Origin: Thiomicrospira aerophila AL3
GTDB lineage: Bacteria > Pseudomonadota > Gammaproteobacteria > Thiomicrospirales > Thiomicrospiraceae
Length of the DNA: 64,000 nt
NCBI RefSeq assembly: GCF_000227665.2
Contig: NZ_CP007030.1
Coordinates: 806,001-870,000, forward strand
Direction: 5' to 3'
The first letter of the stretch is position 1; each line of letters opens with the position of its first letter. The translations under genes and the position numbers were made by a program. The notes beneath the pieces were generated by a model, which saw only the letters and a list, made by a program, of their open reading frames with translations, did no database searches and was not told the DNA's origin. Below are positions 18,377-29,841 of the stretch, one piece after another.

Positions 18377-20401
18377 TTATTTCTTGATGGCTGCAAGCGC
18401 AATAACATAGTTGTTGTAGCCATCAGCATTTTTAAATTCGCGATAGCCTTTACTCATAAAGAAACGGCAAATGAATGCTGTGCCTCCAAGTGTTATCTCA
18501 GCTAAGCCTTGTTTTCCAGCTGAAAATTGTCCCAGTTCTGCTGGGAGTGTAATCTGTTGACCTGCCTGTAAAAGATCCGTATTGGACGAAATAACCTGGC
18601 CTTTGCTATTTATAAATGCATTAAAGCTAGCTGTTTTGAGTTCATGGCGCATAAAATCAGGTGCAAAGTCTTTTAGGATGGCTTTAAACTGCGGTGCACT
18701 ATCAAATACGATTGCAATCGCCCCAAGATTACTATTTTTTTCAGGGTCTTTAATGGGGGCATAGTAAATATAAGTGGGCTTATCCCCATAGTAGGGTGAT
18801 GGTTTGAAATTGGATGCAAAGTAGGCTTGTGAATTGGAGACTTTAAAGCATTGCTCTAAGTCCGTTTTGTGCTCAAATTTTTGACCAAGCCATTTTGACT
18901 CTTCAGGATTAGAAACAGCAATAATATTGTGGTTATGATCGATCAATAATAGATTGGTATAAACTGTGTAGAGATTGTTAATAGTTAGCAGGGTTTGTTG
19001 TGCTTTAACCTGCAAAGAGGCAAATTCGCTGCTATTGCTAAGATTAGCCTTTAAACAGTTAATTAAGCGATCATTCAACGCCCACCATCTTACGTCATTG
19101 GCGCGTTCGTATAGATTGCGATCCATGATTTCGGCAGACAACAATGCACTGTTTTCCAATTTTGTGAGCACGATTTTTAAAATCACGCTATGCAAATGAT
19201 GAATGAAGCGATTAAAGGTATCTGAAATATTCTGGCTTATTTCTTGGAAACTTTCCAGTACCGGCAAAAATGCAGACACCTCTCGTTTTAGAGAGTTAAT
19301 CTTGCCATTTAAAATAACGATCAATAACAGATTTTTGACCATTAAGTTAGTTTCAGTTAGTTCGTGCAAAAACAGCGGGCTTTGTGAGTTAATCTGGTAA
19401 TTTAGCGAGTGGTTTAACTCGGCTGGTTTGTGTTGTTGAATGGCAGATTTTACGTCTAATGAGGCTTCACTAAGCCATGGCAAGCCCATAAAACCTTCAT
19501 AACCCTTAGTTGTTCTAGCGAGGGTTAAGGACGACTGATGAACTGATGGGTTAATAGCCGACTTGGGCTTGCCGGTTTTCTTGTATAGGGGATAGTGTAT
19601 TGAGTCATTACTGGCCAGGGTTTCACCATCATTATGGGTTAAACGCATTTTATACTGAGTGTTACCCAGGTTAAGGGTTTTAAAAATGCCGTTCATTTCA
19701 TCATAGAATCTAAAATGAAGAATGAGGTAGCCTAAGACTTGGCTGTCTTTGCGGATGGCCTGGATGTAAAGAAGTACCCGTTTTTCATCGTCATAGAGCG
19801 AGCAGGGGCCGAAGTGTTCTACAAATTGTCCTTGTTGCAGTTTTCTGTCTTGCAAGAATAGATCATGCATTACAAGAGATTTATTACCATATTTAAGACT
19901 GTAGGCCAGCGAATGATCCGGTTTGACTAATGCGATATCCTTGTAAACAGTATATTTGGCGGCATATTCGGTCAGTCTTTGTTGGATACGTTCGTTATCA
20001 CTTTTATCAGGATGCTGAACTCTTAAGTAGTCTTTTATAACAAGATCTTCGGCTAAAAAGCCAACGTCGGCGGTACGCTCAAAAAGGTTGCGATTAATGA
20101 TGTCAATAATGGCTTGGGTTTTGAGTTGCAGATCGGATTTCGCCTGGCTCTCGTAGCGTTCAATCAATGAGGACATCATTTTGTCACGCAGTTTTTGAAA
20201 CTCGACCTGCGTTTCAACAATAGAGACCAGCAACTGTGGATCGATATTTTGATTATTAATCTTGCCTACCATCGCCACAGTGGTCCACCAGAGGTCTTGA
20301 CTCTCTAACTCTGACAAATAATTTTTAATTTCCGGTAATCCTGCAATGAGTTTAGTCAAAATGGCATTGTGTTCATTGTGTTCATTGGATTGACTTTGCA
20401 T
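18377..20401 (-). CDS. Soluble protein with two tandem Cache-like sensor modules
   Basis: I do not recognise a named orthologue. The 674-residue protein contains an internal duplication: NRNLFERTADV at residues 103-113 recurs as DRNLYERANDV at 427-437, each followed by a YTVY segment (residues 150-153 in the first) and a predicted beta-rich stretch with a YIxA/YYAPI-like strand and LGxL. Each module ends in a KGY segment (residues 299-301, and near 650). This layout matches what I know of Cache/PAS-like ligand-binding domains seen in chemoreceptors. There is no signal peptide, no convincing membrane helix and no recognisable output domain (no MCP, GGDEF, EAL or kinase), so it would be a cytosolic sensor acting on a partner. 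It lies downstream of trxB but behind a terminator. The fold is inferred, not proven. Confidence 0.65.
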   Translation of the reverse strand: MQSQSNEHNEHNAILTKLIAGLPEIKNYLSELESQDLWWTTVAMVGKINNQNIDPQLLVSIVETQVEFQKLRDKMMSSLIERYESQAKSDLQLKTQAIIDIINRNLFERTADVGFLAEDLVIKDYLRVQHPDKSDNERIQQRLTEYAAKYTVYKDIALVKPDHSLAYSLKYGNKSLVMHDLFLQDRKLQQGQFVEHFGPCSLYDDEKRVLLYIQAIRKDSQVLGYLILHFRFYDEMNGIFKTLNLGNTQYKMRLTHNDGETLASNDSIHYPLYKKTGKPKSAINPSVHQSSLTLARTTKGYEGFMGLPWLSEASLDVKSAIQQHKPAELNHSLNYQINSQSPLFLHELTETNLMVKNLLLIVILNGKINSLKREVSAFLPVLESFQEISQNISDTFNRFIHHLHSVILKIVLTKLENSALLSAEIMDRNLYERANDVRWWALNDRLINCLKANLSNSSEFASLQVKAQQTLLTINNLYTVYTNLLLIDHNHNIIAVSNPEESKWLGQKFEHKTDLEQCFKVSNSQAYFASNFKPSPYYGDKPTYIYYAPIKDPEKNSNLGAIAIVFDSAPQFKAILKDFAPDFMRHELKTASFNAFINSKGQVISSNTDLLQAGQQITLPAELGQFSAGKQGLAEITLGGTAFICRFFMSKGYREFKNADGYNNYVIALAAIKK

Positions 20402-20439
20402 TATTGCCGTCCTTGAGCGTATAAAAATTATTTTTTTGA

Positions 20440-20470
20440 TACAAAAAGACTAGGCAAGCTTGCCTAGTCT
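20440..20470 (-). terminator. Terminator after trxB (perfect 24-bp palindrome)
   Basis: Bases 20447-20470 form a perfect palindrome centred on AAGCTT (half-site AGACTAGGCAAG). Read on the minus strand it is followed by TTTTTG, a good intrinsic terminator for trxB. A T-run on the plus side is weaker. Confidence 0.85.
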
Positions 20471-20493
20471 ATAGGTTTTGAGTGCGGAGGGAT

Positions 20494-21501
<1,008 letters not shown>

Positions 21502-21620
21502 TTATGTTAAAATTTTAACAGTTTTTAATGACCGAATGGCGCGACAAAGTGCAAACAAGGTCTGATAGCTAAATAAAGGTAAAAACGGCTTGCTCAAAGC
21601 TAATAATAACGGGATTTACA

Positions 21621-24368
21621 TTGGATTTTAAACATACAGCTCCATCATCTGCTTCGTCAAGTCAGCAAAGCCACAAAGCTTCACATTGGTTGTTTAAAGA
21701 CGCCATTTTTATTGCTGGATTTGCTTTGGCTTTTTTCTTACTTCTGGTGCTTTATAGTTACCATCCAGATGATGTTGGCTTTCAGCAGGTCAATCAAAAT
21801 ACCATGATCCTAAATTATGGCGGGGCAACTGGCGCTTGGTTATCTTCGATGTTGTTGTATGTGTTTGGTGTTTTTGCCTTTGCTTGGTCAGTGGGCCTGT
21901 TTATGGTCAGCTGGTTGGTTTTACGCAACCGGCGTAATGATGACTATGACATTGCAAGGATAGCGCTTAGTTTGGTGGGGGTTTTGCTCATTGTGGTCAG
22001 TGGTGCGGCATTTGCCAGTTTATTCATTAGCCCTGATCAAACCTGGGTACCCTTACCATTTTATTCCGGTGGTGTAGTCGGGTTTGAATTAAGCCAGTTT
22101 TTGGTTGCACGATTTGATCTGCTAGCTACTACCTTGCTACTCATTGCGTTGATGGCCATTGGCTTGAGCTTGGCTTTAGCACGTTCTTGGTTATCCATAT
22201 TTGAAATTACAGGGCAAAGTTTTTGGCAAACGATTGCTTGGCTTAAGCCGCGTGTAGCAGGCCTGCTGCATTATCTTTTAACCCAACAAAAGCGTATCCC
22301 ATGGCAAGCGATTGGGCAGAGTCTAACCACTAAACTACAAGCTGTTAAAATGACGGCGCAGGCGCGAGTGTCTCGGCGACCCGTTGGCGATGCCGCCGCG
22401 GGTATAACGCCTGTAAGTGTTGACCACGAAGCACCGCCAGTGCGAAAAGCGCCACTGATTAAAACACTTGATTCCCAAAACCCTCAAAGCGATAGCACGC
22501 CAGACGATACCAAAAAGCGCTTTGATTTTGCTAGTTTAAAAGATGTCGCAAAAGGGCTGGCTTCGCCAAATTTGTTTGGCAAGCAATCTGAGACCGCTCT
22601 AATTGAAACGGATGAGAAAAAATCACCCAAAATGGGTTTAGCGGCTGAACAAGACATCTTGGCTACAGATACTAAGAGTCGGCCGCAACAACACTTAGGC
22701 GATTTAAGCAGTCTGGCGGTCAAAGCCTCGCCAGGCTTAAAAGATGAGTCAGTTAATCTTGATTCGGAACAAACCATATCTGAAGTATCCGCTCCTCCTG
22801 TTACTCAAGCCGAAGGAGTGAGTCAAGCCAAGGTTGCGACAGCGCCAGTCGCTGCAACGACCGCAGATTATCAAATTCCAGACGTTGAGCTCCTAGACCC
22901 TCCTCGAGTCTATAAAGATCGTTATACCTCAGAGCAATTACTGGATTTGTCTAAATTACTAGAAACGCGTCTGCTTGAATTTGGTGTCACCGCTACGGTT
23001 GAGGCCGTTTTGCCCGGCCCGGTGGTCACGCGCTTTGAATTAATGCCGGCTCCTGGTGTAAAGGTGAATCAAATTAATAACCTCGCCAAAGATTTGGCGC
23101 GAGCAATGTCGGTGCAATCGGTGCGTGTGGTCGATGTCATTCCCGGCAAGCCTTATGTAGGCATTGAAATTCCGAATGAGAATCGTGAAATCGTCAGCTT
23201 TAAGGACGTATTGCAATCGCCAGCTTTTCAAGACAGTAAAGACTTATTAGCCTTAGGTTTAGGGAAGGATATTGAAGGGCAGCCGGTGGTCGCGAATTTG
23301 GCTAAAATGCCTCATGTACTCGTTGCTGGTACCACCGGTTCAGGTAAATCGGTTGGGGTTAACAGCATGATTATTAGTATGTTGTTAAAGGGCCGACCGG
23401 ACCAAATTAAATTCATTATGATCGATCCAAAAATGTTGGAGTTGTCAATTTATGGGGACATTCCTCACTTATTAACACCGGTGGTGACGGATATGAGTGA
23501 TGCCGCTAATGCGTTACGTTGGTGCGTATTTGAAATGGATCGTCGCTATCAATTGATGGCCAAAATGGGCGTGCGCAACATTGCAGGCTTCAATGAAAAA
23601 GTGCAAGCAGCCATTGATGCTGGCACGCCGATAGTGGACCCGTTATTTGAGCAGGCTGCGAATCACGGCATGGCGATTGCGGATGAACCCCCAACCCTAA
23701 CGCCGTTACCTTTTATTGTCGTAATCATTGATGAATTTGCCGATATGATCATGGTGGTCGGTAAAAAAGTAGAAGAATTGATTGCGCGTTTGGCGCAAAA
23801 AGCGCGGGCGTCAGGAATTCACTTGGTATTGGCTACCCAGCGTCCATCGGTCAACGTGATTACTGGTTTGATAAAAGCCAATGTACCGACACGGATATCC
23901 TTTCAAGTGTCGTCCAAAATTGATTCGAGAACAATTCTGGATCAGATGGGGGCTGAAAGCTTGTTAGGGATGGGGGATATGTTGTATCTGCCACCAGGTA
24001 GTGGCTCGCCATTACGTGTACATGGCGCGTTTGTATCTGATGACGAAGTACATCGGGTGGTTGATTTTATAAAGCAACAAGGAGCGCCACAGTATCTGCC
24101 GGAAATCACCCATGATCATGAAAATGGCGGCGGGGCGACTAGTAATGGTGCTAACGTTAATGATGATGCTGAATCTGATCCGCTTTATGATGAAGTGGTG
24201 GCGTTTGTGGTTGAAGGCGGTCGCGTGAGTATTTCCATGGTGCAGCGCCGTTTCAAAATTGGCTATAACCGTGCAGCGCGTATCGTGGAAGCAATGGAAG
24301 CGGCCGGTGTGGTATCGACTATGCAAGCGAACGGGGTAAGAGAGGTCTTAACGCCCCGACATGATTAA
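21621..24368 (+). CDS. ftsK: DNA translocase FtsK
   Basis: Septal DNA pump that clears chromosome ends and activates XerCD recombination at dif. The N-terminal membrane domain (four helices, about residues 25-190) is followed by a Pro/Ala-rich linker (about 250-410), then the motor with Walker A GTTGSGKS near residue 571, Walker B VVIIDEFADM near residue 700, and the C-terminal winged-helix gamma domain (MVQRRFKIGYNRAARIVE) that reads KOPS. Length 915 residues; the linker is shorter than in E. coli (1329). The start is a TTG at 21621 with GGGA upstream; no better in-frame start is seen. It leads the ftsK-lolA-rarA-crcB-serS block. Confidence 0.96.
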   Translation: MDFKHTAPSSASSSQQSHKASHWLFKDAIFIAGFALAFFLLLVLYSYHPDDVGFQQVNQNTMILNYGGATGAWLSSMLLYVFGVFAFAWSVGLFMVSWLVLRNRRNDDYDIARIALSLVGVLLIVVSGAAFASLFISPDQTWVPLPFYSGGVVGFELSQFLVARFDLLATTLLLIALMAIGLSLALARSWLSIFEITGQSFWQTIAWLKPRVAGLLHYLLTQQKRIPWQAIGQSLTTKLQAVKMTAQARVSRRPVGDAAAGITPVSVDHEAPPVRKAPLIKTLDSQNPQSDSTPDDTKKRFDFASLKDVAKGLASPNLFGKQSETALIETDEKKSPKMGLAAEQDILATDTKSRPQQHLGDLSSLAVKASPGLKDESVNLDSEQTISEVSAPPVTQAEGVSQAKVATAPVAATTADYQIPDVELLDPPRVYKDRYTSEQLLDLSKLLETRLLEFGVTATVEAVLPGPVVTRFELMPAPGVKVNQINNLAKDLARAMSVQSVRVVDVIPGKPYVGIEIPNENREIVSFKDVLQSPAFQDSKDLLALGLGKDIEGQPVVANLAKMPHVLVAGTTGSGKSVGVNSMIISMLLKGRPDQIKFIMIDPKMLELSIYGDIPHLLTPVVTDMSDAANALRWCVFEMDRRYQLMAKMGVRNIAGFNEKVQAAIDAGTPIVDPLFEQAANHGMAIADEPPTLTPLPFIVVIIDEFADMIMVVGKKVEELIARLAQKARASGIHLVLATQRPSVNVITGLIKANVPTRISFQVSSKIDSRTILDQMGAESLLGMGDMLYLPPGSGSPLRVHGAFVSDDEVHRVVDFIKQQGAPQYLPEITHDHENGGGATSNGANVNDDAESDPLYDEVVAFVVEGGRVSISMVQRRFKIGYNRAARIVEAMEAAGVVSTMQANGVREVLTPRHD

Positions 24369-24407
24369 TGACTTGTTCACTGATTAAACCTAGTTTTAAG
24401 GATTTTT

Positions 24408-25031
24408 ATGACAGTTCGGCATTATTTTAGTGGGCTATGGCTGAGCCTGGTGTTATTACCAGGCCTGGTGTGGGCGCAATCCCCGCATCCTTTGCAGCAA
24501 GCGATTGATCAGCTGGTCACGTTTCAAGCGGATTTTGTCCAGGAGCAACCTGAAGAACATTTTTTTCGAGTTAATCGTGCGTTTGGTGAATTTTATTTAG
24601 CTCGACCGGGGATGATGCGTTGGAATTATACTCGTCCTGATCCCCAGCAAATTCTCGTTGATGGTCGTCATTTGTGGGTGTATGAACCCGAACTTGCGCA
24701 AGTGACGGTACAGCGGGTCAGTGAAATTCAAGGCGATATTCCACTGGCATGGCTATTGTTTGAGGAGCCGATTGAGCAAACCTATCGTATTATTGACGCC
24801 GGTGAGCGCAATGGTTTAACTTGGTACAACCTTAGACCGCGCCGCGCGACCTTTTTTCAAAGCATCGAAGTAGGGTTAAAAGATCAACAGATTCAGGCGG
24901 TTTGGATGTATCAGGGTGCAACAGAGGTCACTAAGGTCACCTTTAGTAATATCAAGCAAAATCAACCGATTGCCCTTGAACACTTTGAACTCCAGCTGGA
25001 CGGTAGTGTGGACTATTTTGGTGAGTTTTAA
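24408..25031 (+). CDS. lolA: Outer-membrane lipoprotein carrier protein LolA
   Basis: Periplasmic chaperone that carries lipoproteins from LolCDE to LolB. A clear signal peptide ends at about residue 23 (VWA-QSP). Mature features include FQADFVQEQ, GEFYLARPGMMRWNY near residue 62 and a DGRHLWVYEPEL strand, all LolA-like. Length 207 residues. It starts 39 bp after ftsK and ends 2 bp before rarA, a common gammaproteobacterial order. Confidence 0.95.
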   Translation: MTVRHYFSGLWLSLVLLPGLVWAQSPHPLQQAIDQLVTFQADFVQEQPEEHFFRVNRAFGEFYLARPGMMRWNYTRPDPQQILVDGRHLWVYEPELAQVTVQRVSEIQGDIPLAWLLFEEPIEQTYRIIDAGERNGLTWYNLRPRRATFFQSIEVGLKDQQIQAVWMYQGATEVTKVTFSNIKQNQPIALEHFELQLDGSVDYFGEF

Positions 25032-25033
25032 CC

Positions 25034-26373
25034 GTGTCCTTGTTTGCTAGCAGGCCTGCTTATCAACCGCTCGCTGAACGGCTGCGCCCGCAGTCTTTAA
25101 CTGATTTTGTCGGGCAAGCGCATTTAGTGGCGCCGGGTCGTGCCATCGAACGTGCTTTAGCGCAGCAGCATTTGCATTCGATGATTTTTTGGGGGCCACC
25201 GGGAACGGGTAAAACGTCATTGGCCCGCTTGATCGCACAACAATCGAATCGACTGTTTTTGGCCTTGTCTGCGGTGTTGGATGGGGTGAAAGAGGTCCGC
25301 AAAGCCGTTGACCAGGCGCAAGCTGAGCGTGAATTGACTGGCCAGTCGGCGTTACTGTTTGTGGATGAAGTTCATCGTTTCAATAAGGCGCAGCAAGATG
25401 CGTTTTTGCCTTATGTAGAAGATGGCACGATTATTTTTATTGGTGCGACCACCGAAAATCCGTCATTTGAACTAAATCGAGCTTTGTTATCGCGAGCGCG
25501 TGTCTATGTACTTGAACCCTTGACTCAGGCCGATTTAAACCCCTTGATTGATCGCGCTGCTGATGTGTTAGCAACCGAGCTGGGTCAAAGCATCCTGCTC
25601 GAAGATGACGCCAAAACCTGGCTGTTAAATGCCGCCGACGGTGATGCGCGGCGTTTATTGAATAGCCTAGAGCAAGTGATAGATTTTGCAGAACATAGCT
25701 CAGCAGGCCTGGTGATTAAGGCTGATATCTGTCGCAAAGTGATAGCCCGTGGCTTGGCTGGATTTGATAAGCAAGGTGATGCCTTTTATGATCAAATATC
25801 GGCATTGCATAAATCGGTTCGTGGCTCCGATCCTCAAGCTGCCTTGTATTGGCTGACGCGCATGCTAGCTGGTGGGGCTGATCCTCGTTATTTGGCACGA
25901 CGGTTAATTCGCATGGCCTCAGAAGAAATAGGCAATGCCGATCCACGTGCGTTGGCGACGACCATTGATGCGGCGCAGGCGTATGAACGTTTGGGTTCAC
26001 CAGAAGGGGAGTTAGCGCTTGCGCAAGCAGCGGTTTATTTGGCGGTTTCACCCAAATCAAATGCAGTGTATCTGGCTTATAAAAAGGCGTTAAGCTGTGC
26101 TAAGGATACCGGACATTTGCCTGTGCCAAAGCATTTGCGTAATGCGCCAACCGAATTAATGAAGCAGTTGGACTATGGCGAAGGTTATCGCTATGCACAT
26201 GATGAAACAGATGCTTTTGCCGCTGGTGAGTGCTACTTTCCGGATGCCATGTCAGAGCACGCGTTTTATCAACCGGTAGAACGTGGCTTAGAAATTAAAA
26301 TTAACGCCAAACTGGCAGAATTAGCTGAATTAAATCGCCAATCACCTTTGCAAAGACGGAAGAAGGGGGGGCG

Positions 26374-26377
<4 letters not shown>
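25034..26377 (+). CDS. rarA: Replication-associated recombination protein RarA (MgsA)
   Basis: AAA+ ATPase related to clamp loaders that acts at stalled replication forks. Walker A GPPGTGKTSL near residue 53, Walker B LLFVDEVHRFNKAQQD near residue 108, sensor 1 IGATTENPSFELN near residue 136, and LLSRARVY (arginine finger) near residue 151. The C-terminal RarA domain has RGSDPQAALYWLTRML and AVYLAVSPKSNAVY. Length 447 residues. The start is GTG at 25034, 2 nt after lolA; the stop overlaps crcB by 4 nt. Confidence 0.95.
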
Positions 26378-28075
<1,698 letters not shown>

Positions 28076-28101
28076 AAACTCGCAAAAACAGCGAACGGGT
28101 G

Positions 28102-28129
28102 TTGCAAAGTCATTTTTTTGCTCTATAAT
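28102..28129 (+). promoter_or_regulatory. Promoter of tRNA-Ser(UGA)
   Basis: TTGCAA (28102-28107) and a perfect TATAAT (28124-28129) are 16 bp apart and 16 bp ahead of the tRNA. A GC-rich CGCCC discriminator follows, as usual for stable RNA promoters. Confidence 0.75.
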
Positions 28130-28145
28130 ACGCCCACATAACAAA

Positions 28146-28236
28146 GGTGGACTGGCTGAGTGGTTTAAGGCGGCGGTCTTGAAAACCGTTGTAGGTTAAT
28201 AGCCTACCTGGGGTTCGAATCCCTAGTCCACCGCCA
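28146..28236 (+). tRNA. tRNA-Ser (anticodon UGA)
   Basis: Acceptor stem GGTGGAC pairs with GTCCACC; anticodon arm CGGTC-TTGAAAA-CCG places TGA in the loop; a long class II variable arm (GTAGGTTAATAGCCTAC) marks it as serine; the T arm contains GGTTCGAATCC. The CCA end is encoded (28234-28236). Anticodon UGA reads UCA and other UCN codons. Confidence 0.95.
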
Positions 28237-28245
28237 TTATTCTTT

Positions 28246-28273
28246 AAAAACCCGACATTGTTCGGGTTTTTTT
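28246..28273 (+). terminator. Rho-independent terminator after tRNA-Ser
   Basis: AAAAACCCGA and TTCGGGTTTTT form the stem around a CATTG loop, followed by further T. It separates the tRNA from rmlC. Confidence 0.88.
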
Positions 28274-28334
28274 ATATCTTAAACTTCGCTCCATTATTAA
28301 AGCCCAACCAATAAATATTGGGAAATTCTTTGCC

Positions 28335-28901
28335 ATGACAACCCCTCAAACCTTCAATATTGCTGATATTTTATTGTTTGACGCGATTAAGCATTCAGAT
28401 GAGCGTGGTGATTTCTGTGAAACATTTCGCCAGGCCTGGTTAACCGAGGCGCTTGGACAGAAGGTGAATTTTTGTCAGCATAATCTTGTCAGTTCTAAAC
28501 AGGGCGCTTTACGTGGCATGCATTTTCAGCGTGCGCCTTATGGACAAGCCAAATTGTTACAGGTGTTAGAGGGAGAAATTTTTGATGTCATGGTTGATTT
28601 GCGCCGCTCAAGTCAAACTTTTGGCCAACATCTTGCGCTTAGACTGACCGCCGACCAACCACAAACCCTTTATATTCCAGCAGGCCTGGCGCATGGCTAT
28701 TTAGTATTGAGTGAAGTAGCCAAAGTGTTTTATCAGGTAGATGGTTATTATCAACCTGAAGCCGATGCCGGCTTGGCCTATGACGATCCGTCTTTAGCCA
28801 TAAACTGGCCCAAATTAGCTTGTCCCTATTTGCTATCGGCCAAAGATCAGCAGCATCCGACCCTATCCGAACTTGATGCGATGGGTGGTTTGTTTGACTA
28901 A
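28335..28901 (+). CDS. rmlC: dTDP-4-dehydrorhamnose 3,5-epimerase
   Basis: Third step of dTDP-L-rhamnose synthesis, supplying rhamnose for LPS or exopolysaccharide. Cupin fold: DERGDFCETFRQAW near residue 22, QHNLVSSKQGALRGMHFQ near residue 48 with the catalytic His in RGMHFQ, VMVDLRRSSQTFG near residue 80 and IPAGLAHGYLVLS near residue 115. Length 188 residues. rmlD overlaps its end by 8 nt; rmlA and rmlB are not in the window. Confidence 0.95.
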   Translation: MTTPQTFNIADILLFDAIKHSDERGDFCETFRQAWLTEALGQKVNFCQHNLVSSKQGALRGMHFQRAPYGQAKLLQVLEGEIFDVMVDLRRSSQTFGQHLALRLTADQPQTLYIPAGLAHGYLVLSEVAKVFYQVDGYYQPEADAGLAYDDPSLAINWPKLACPYLLSAKDQQHPTLSELDAMGGLFD

Positions 28902-29841
28902 TCGTATCTTAGTGGTGGGTAAAACCAGCCAGTTGGGGCAAAGTTTGCAAAAATTAGTGGGTCAAGCTTATCACAAGCAAGCTTTACGTCTTTGCGAGCG
29001 AAGCGAAGCCATCTCGCTTGCCGGCTATGACTTCAGCTTTGTGGGTCGTGATACCCTCGATTTAGCAAACCCGTCGGCAATAGATGCCTTTTTTACGCAC
29101 CATCGGTTCGATGTGGTTATCAATTGTGCCGCTTATACCAATGTTGATCAAGCAGAGTTGGAACCTGAACTGGCTAATCAAATTAATTATTTGGCGGTCA
29201 AACAGCTTGCTAAATGGGCCAAGCTTCACAAGAGCTTCCTAATTCATATCAGCAGCGATTATGTGTTTGATGGCACAGCTACACGACCTTATCTTGAAAG
29301 TGATCTGCCCAATCCAATCAATTGCTACGGCCAGTCTAAACTTAAGAGTGAGCAGGCCTGCTTGTTCATCAATCCGCGCGGGGTCATTATTCGCACCAGT
29401 TGGTTGTTTTCCGAATTTGGCCATAACTTTGTTAAGACGATGCTGAGGTTGGGAGTAATGCGCGAAACGCTGGCCGTCGTGAGTGATCAGTTGGGTAGCC
29501 CGACCTATGCAACAGATTTGGCGCAAGCGGTGCTTAGCGTTATTGCGCACACTGCGAAGTCAGCATCTTCAAATATGGAAATCTATCATTTCACTAATGC
29601 GGGTGTTTGTTCATGGTACGATTTTGCACAGGCTATTTTTGAGCTTAAAGCGATAGATTGTCAACTCAAGCCAATTACGAGCGAAGACTATGCCGCGATA
29701 GCCAAACGTCCTGCCTATACTGAGCTAAATAACGCTAAAATAATGCGATTACCAGGCCTGCTAAGGCGGCCCTGGCAAGAAGCCCTAACTGAGTGTTTAA
29801 CTGAGATAAATCATGTCAACCCATCAACAACTACTCAATAA
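28894..29841 (+). CDS. rmlD: dTDP-4-dehydrorhamnose reductase
   Basis: NAD(P)H-dependent last step to dTDP-rhamnose. I start it at the TTG of 28894 (MTNRILVVGKTSQLG), as the upstream ATG only adds residues unlike the family. The nucleotide motif reads GKTSQLG, with Ser where GxxGQLG has Gly. Further signs: INCAAYTNVDQAE near residue 72, ISSDYVFDGT near residue 112, and the catalytic YGQSK near residue 135. Around residues 26-45 an insertion includes CERSEAIS, the translation of a dispersed palindromic repeat, which lengthens the loop before the YDFSFVGR strand. Length 315 residues. It overlaps rmlC by 8 nt and the next gene by 29 nt. Confidence 0.9.
   Translation: MTNRILVVGKTSQLGQSLQKLVGQAYHKQALRLCERSEAISLAGYDFSFVGRDTLDLANPSAIDAFFTHHRFDVVINCAAYTNVDQAELEPELANQINYLAVKQLAKWAKLHKSFLIHISSDYVFDGTATRPYLESDLPNPINCYGQSKLKSEQACLFINPRGVIIRTSWLFSEFGHNFVKTMLRLGVMRETLAVVSDQLGSPTYATDLAQAVLSVIAHTAKSASSNMEIYHFTNAGVCSWYDFAQAIFELKAIDCQLKPITSEDYAAIAKRPAYTELNNAKIMRLPGLLRRPWQEALTECLTEINHVNPSTTTQ
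28987..29016. repeat. Dispersed palindromic repeat inserted in frame in rmlD
   Basis: The core TTTGCGAGCGAAGCGAAGCC followed by ATCTCG matches, from memory, a short repeat common between genes in many bacterial genomes. GCGAG and CTCGC can pair. Here it lies within rmlD and is read as LCERSEAIS without breaking the frame. Confidence 0.75.

Noticed and set aside
21506-21519. Palindrome GTTAAAATTTTAAC between trxB and ftsK
   Set aside because: A/T-rich symmetric stretches of this length arise easily in promoter DNA; no second copy or known operator match.
26300-26373. Possible fluoride riboswitch ahead of crcB
   Set aside because: The region is rarA coding sequence and crcB overlaps it by 4 nt.
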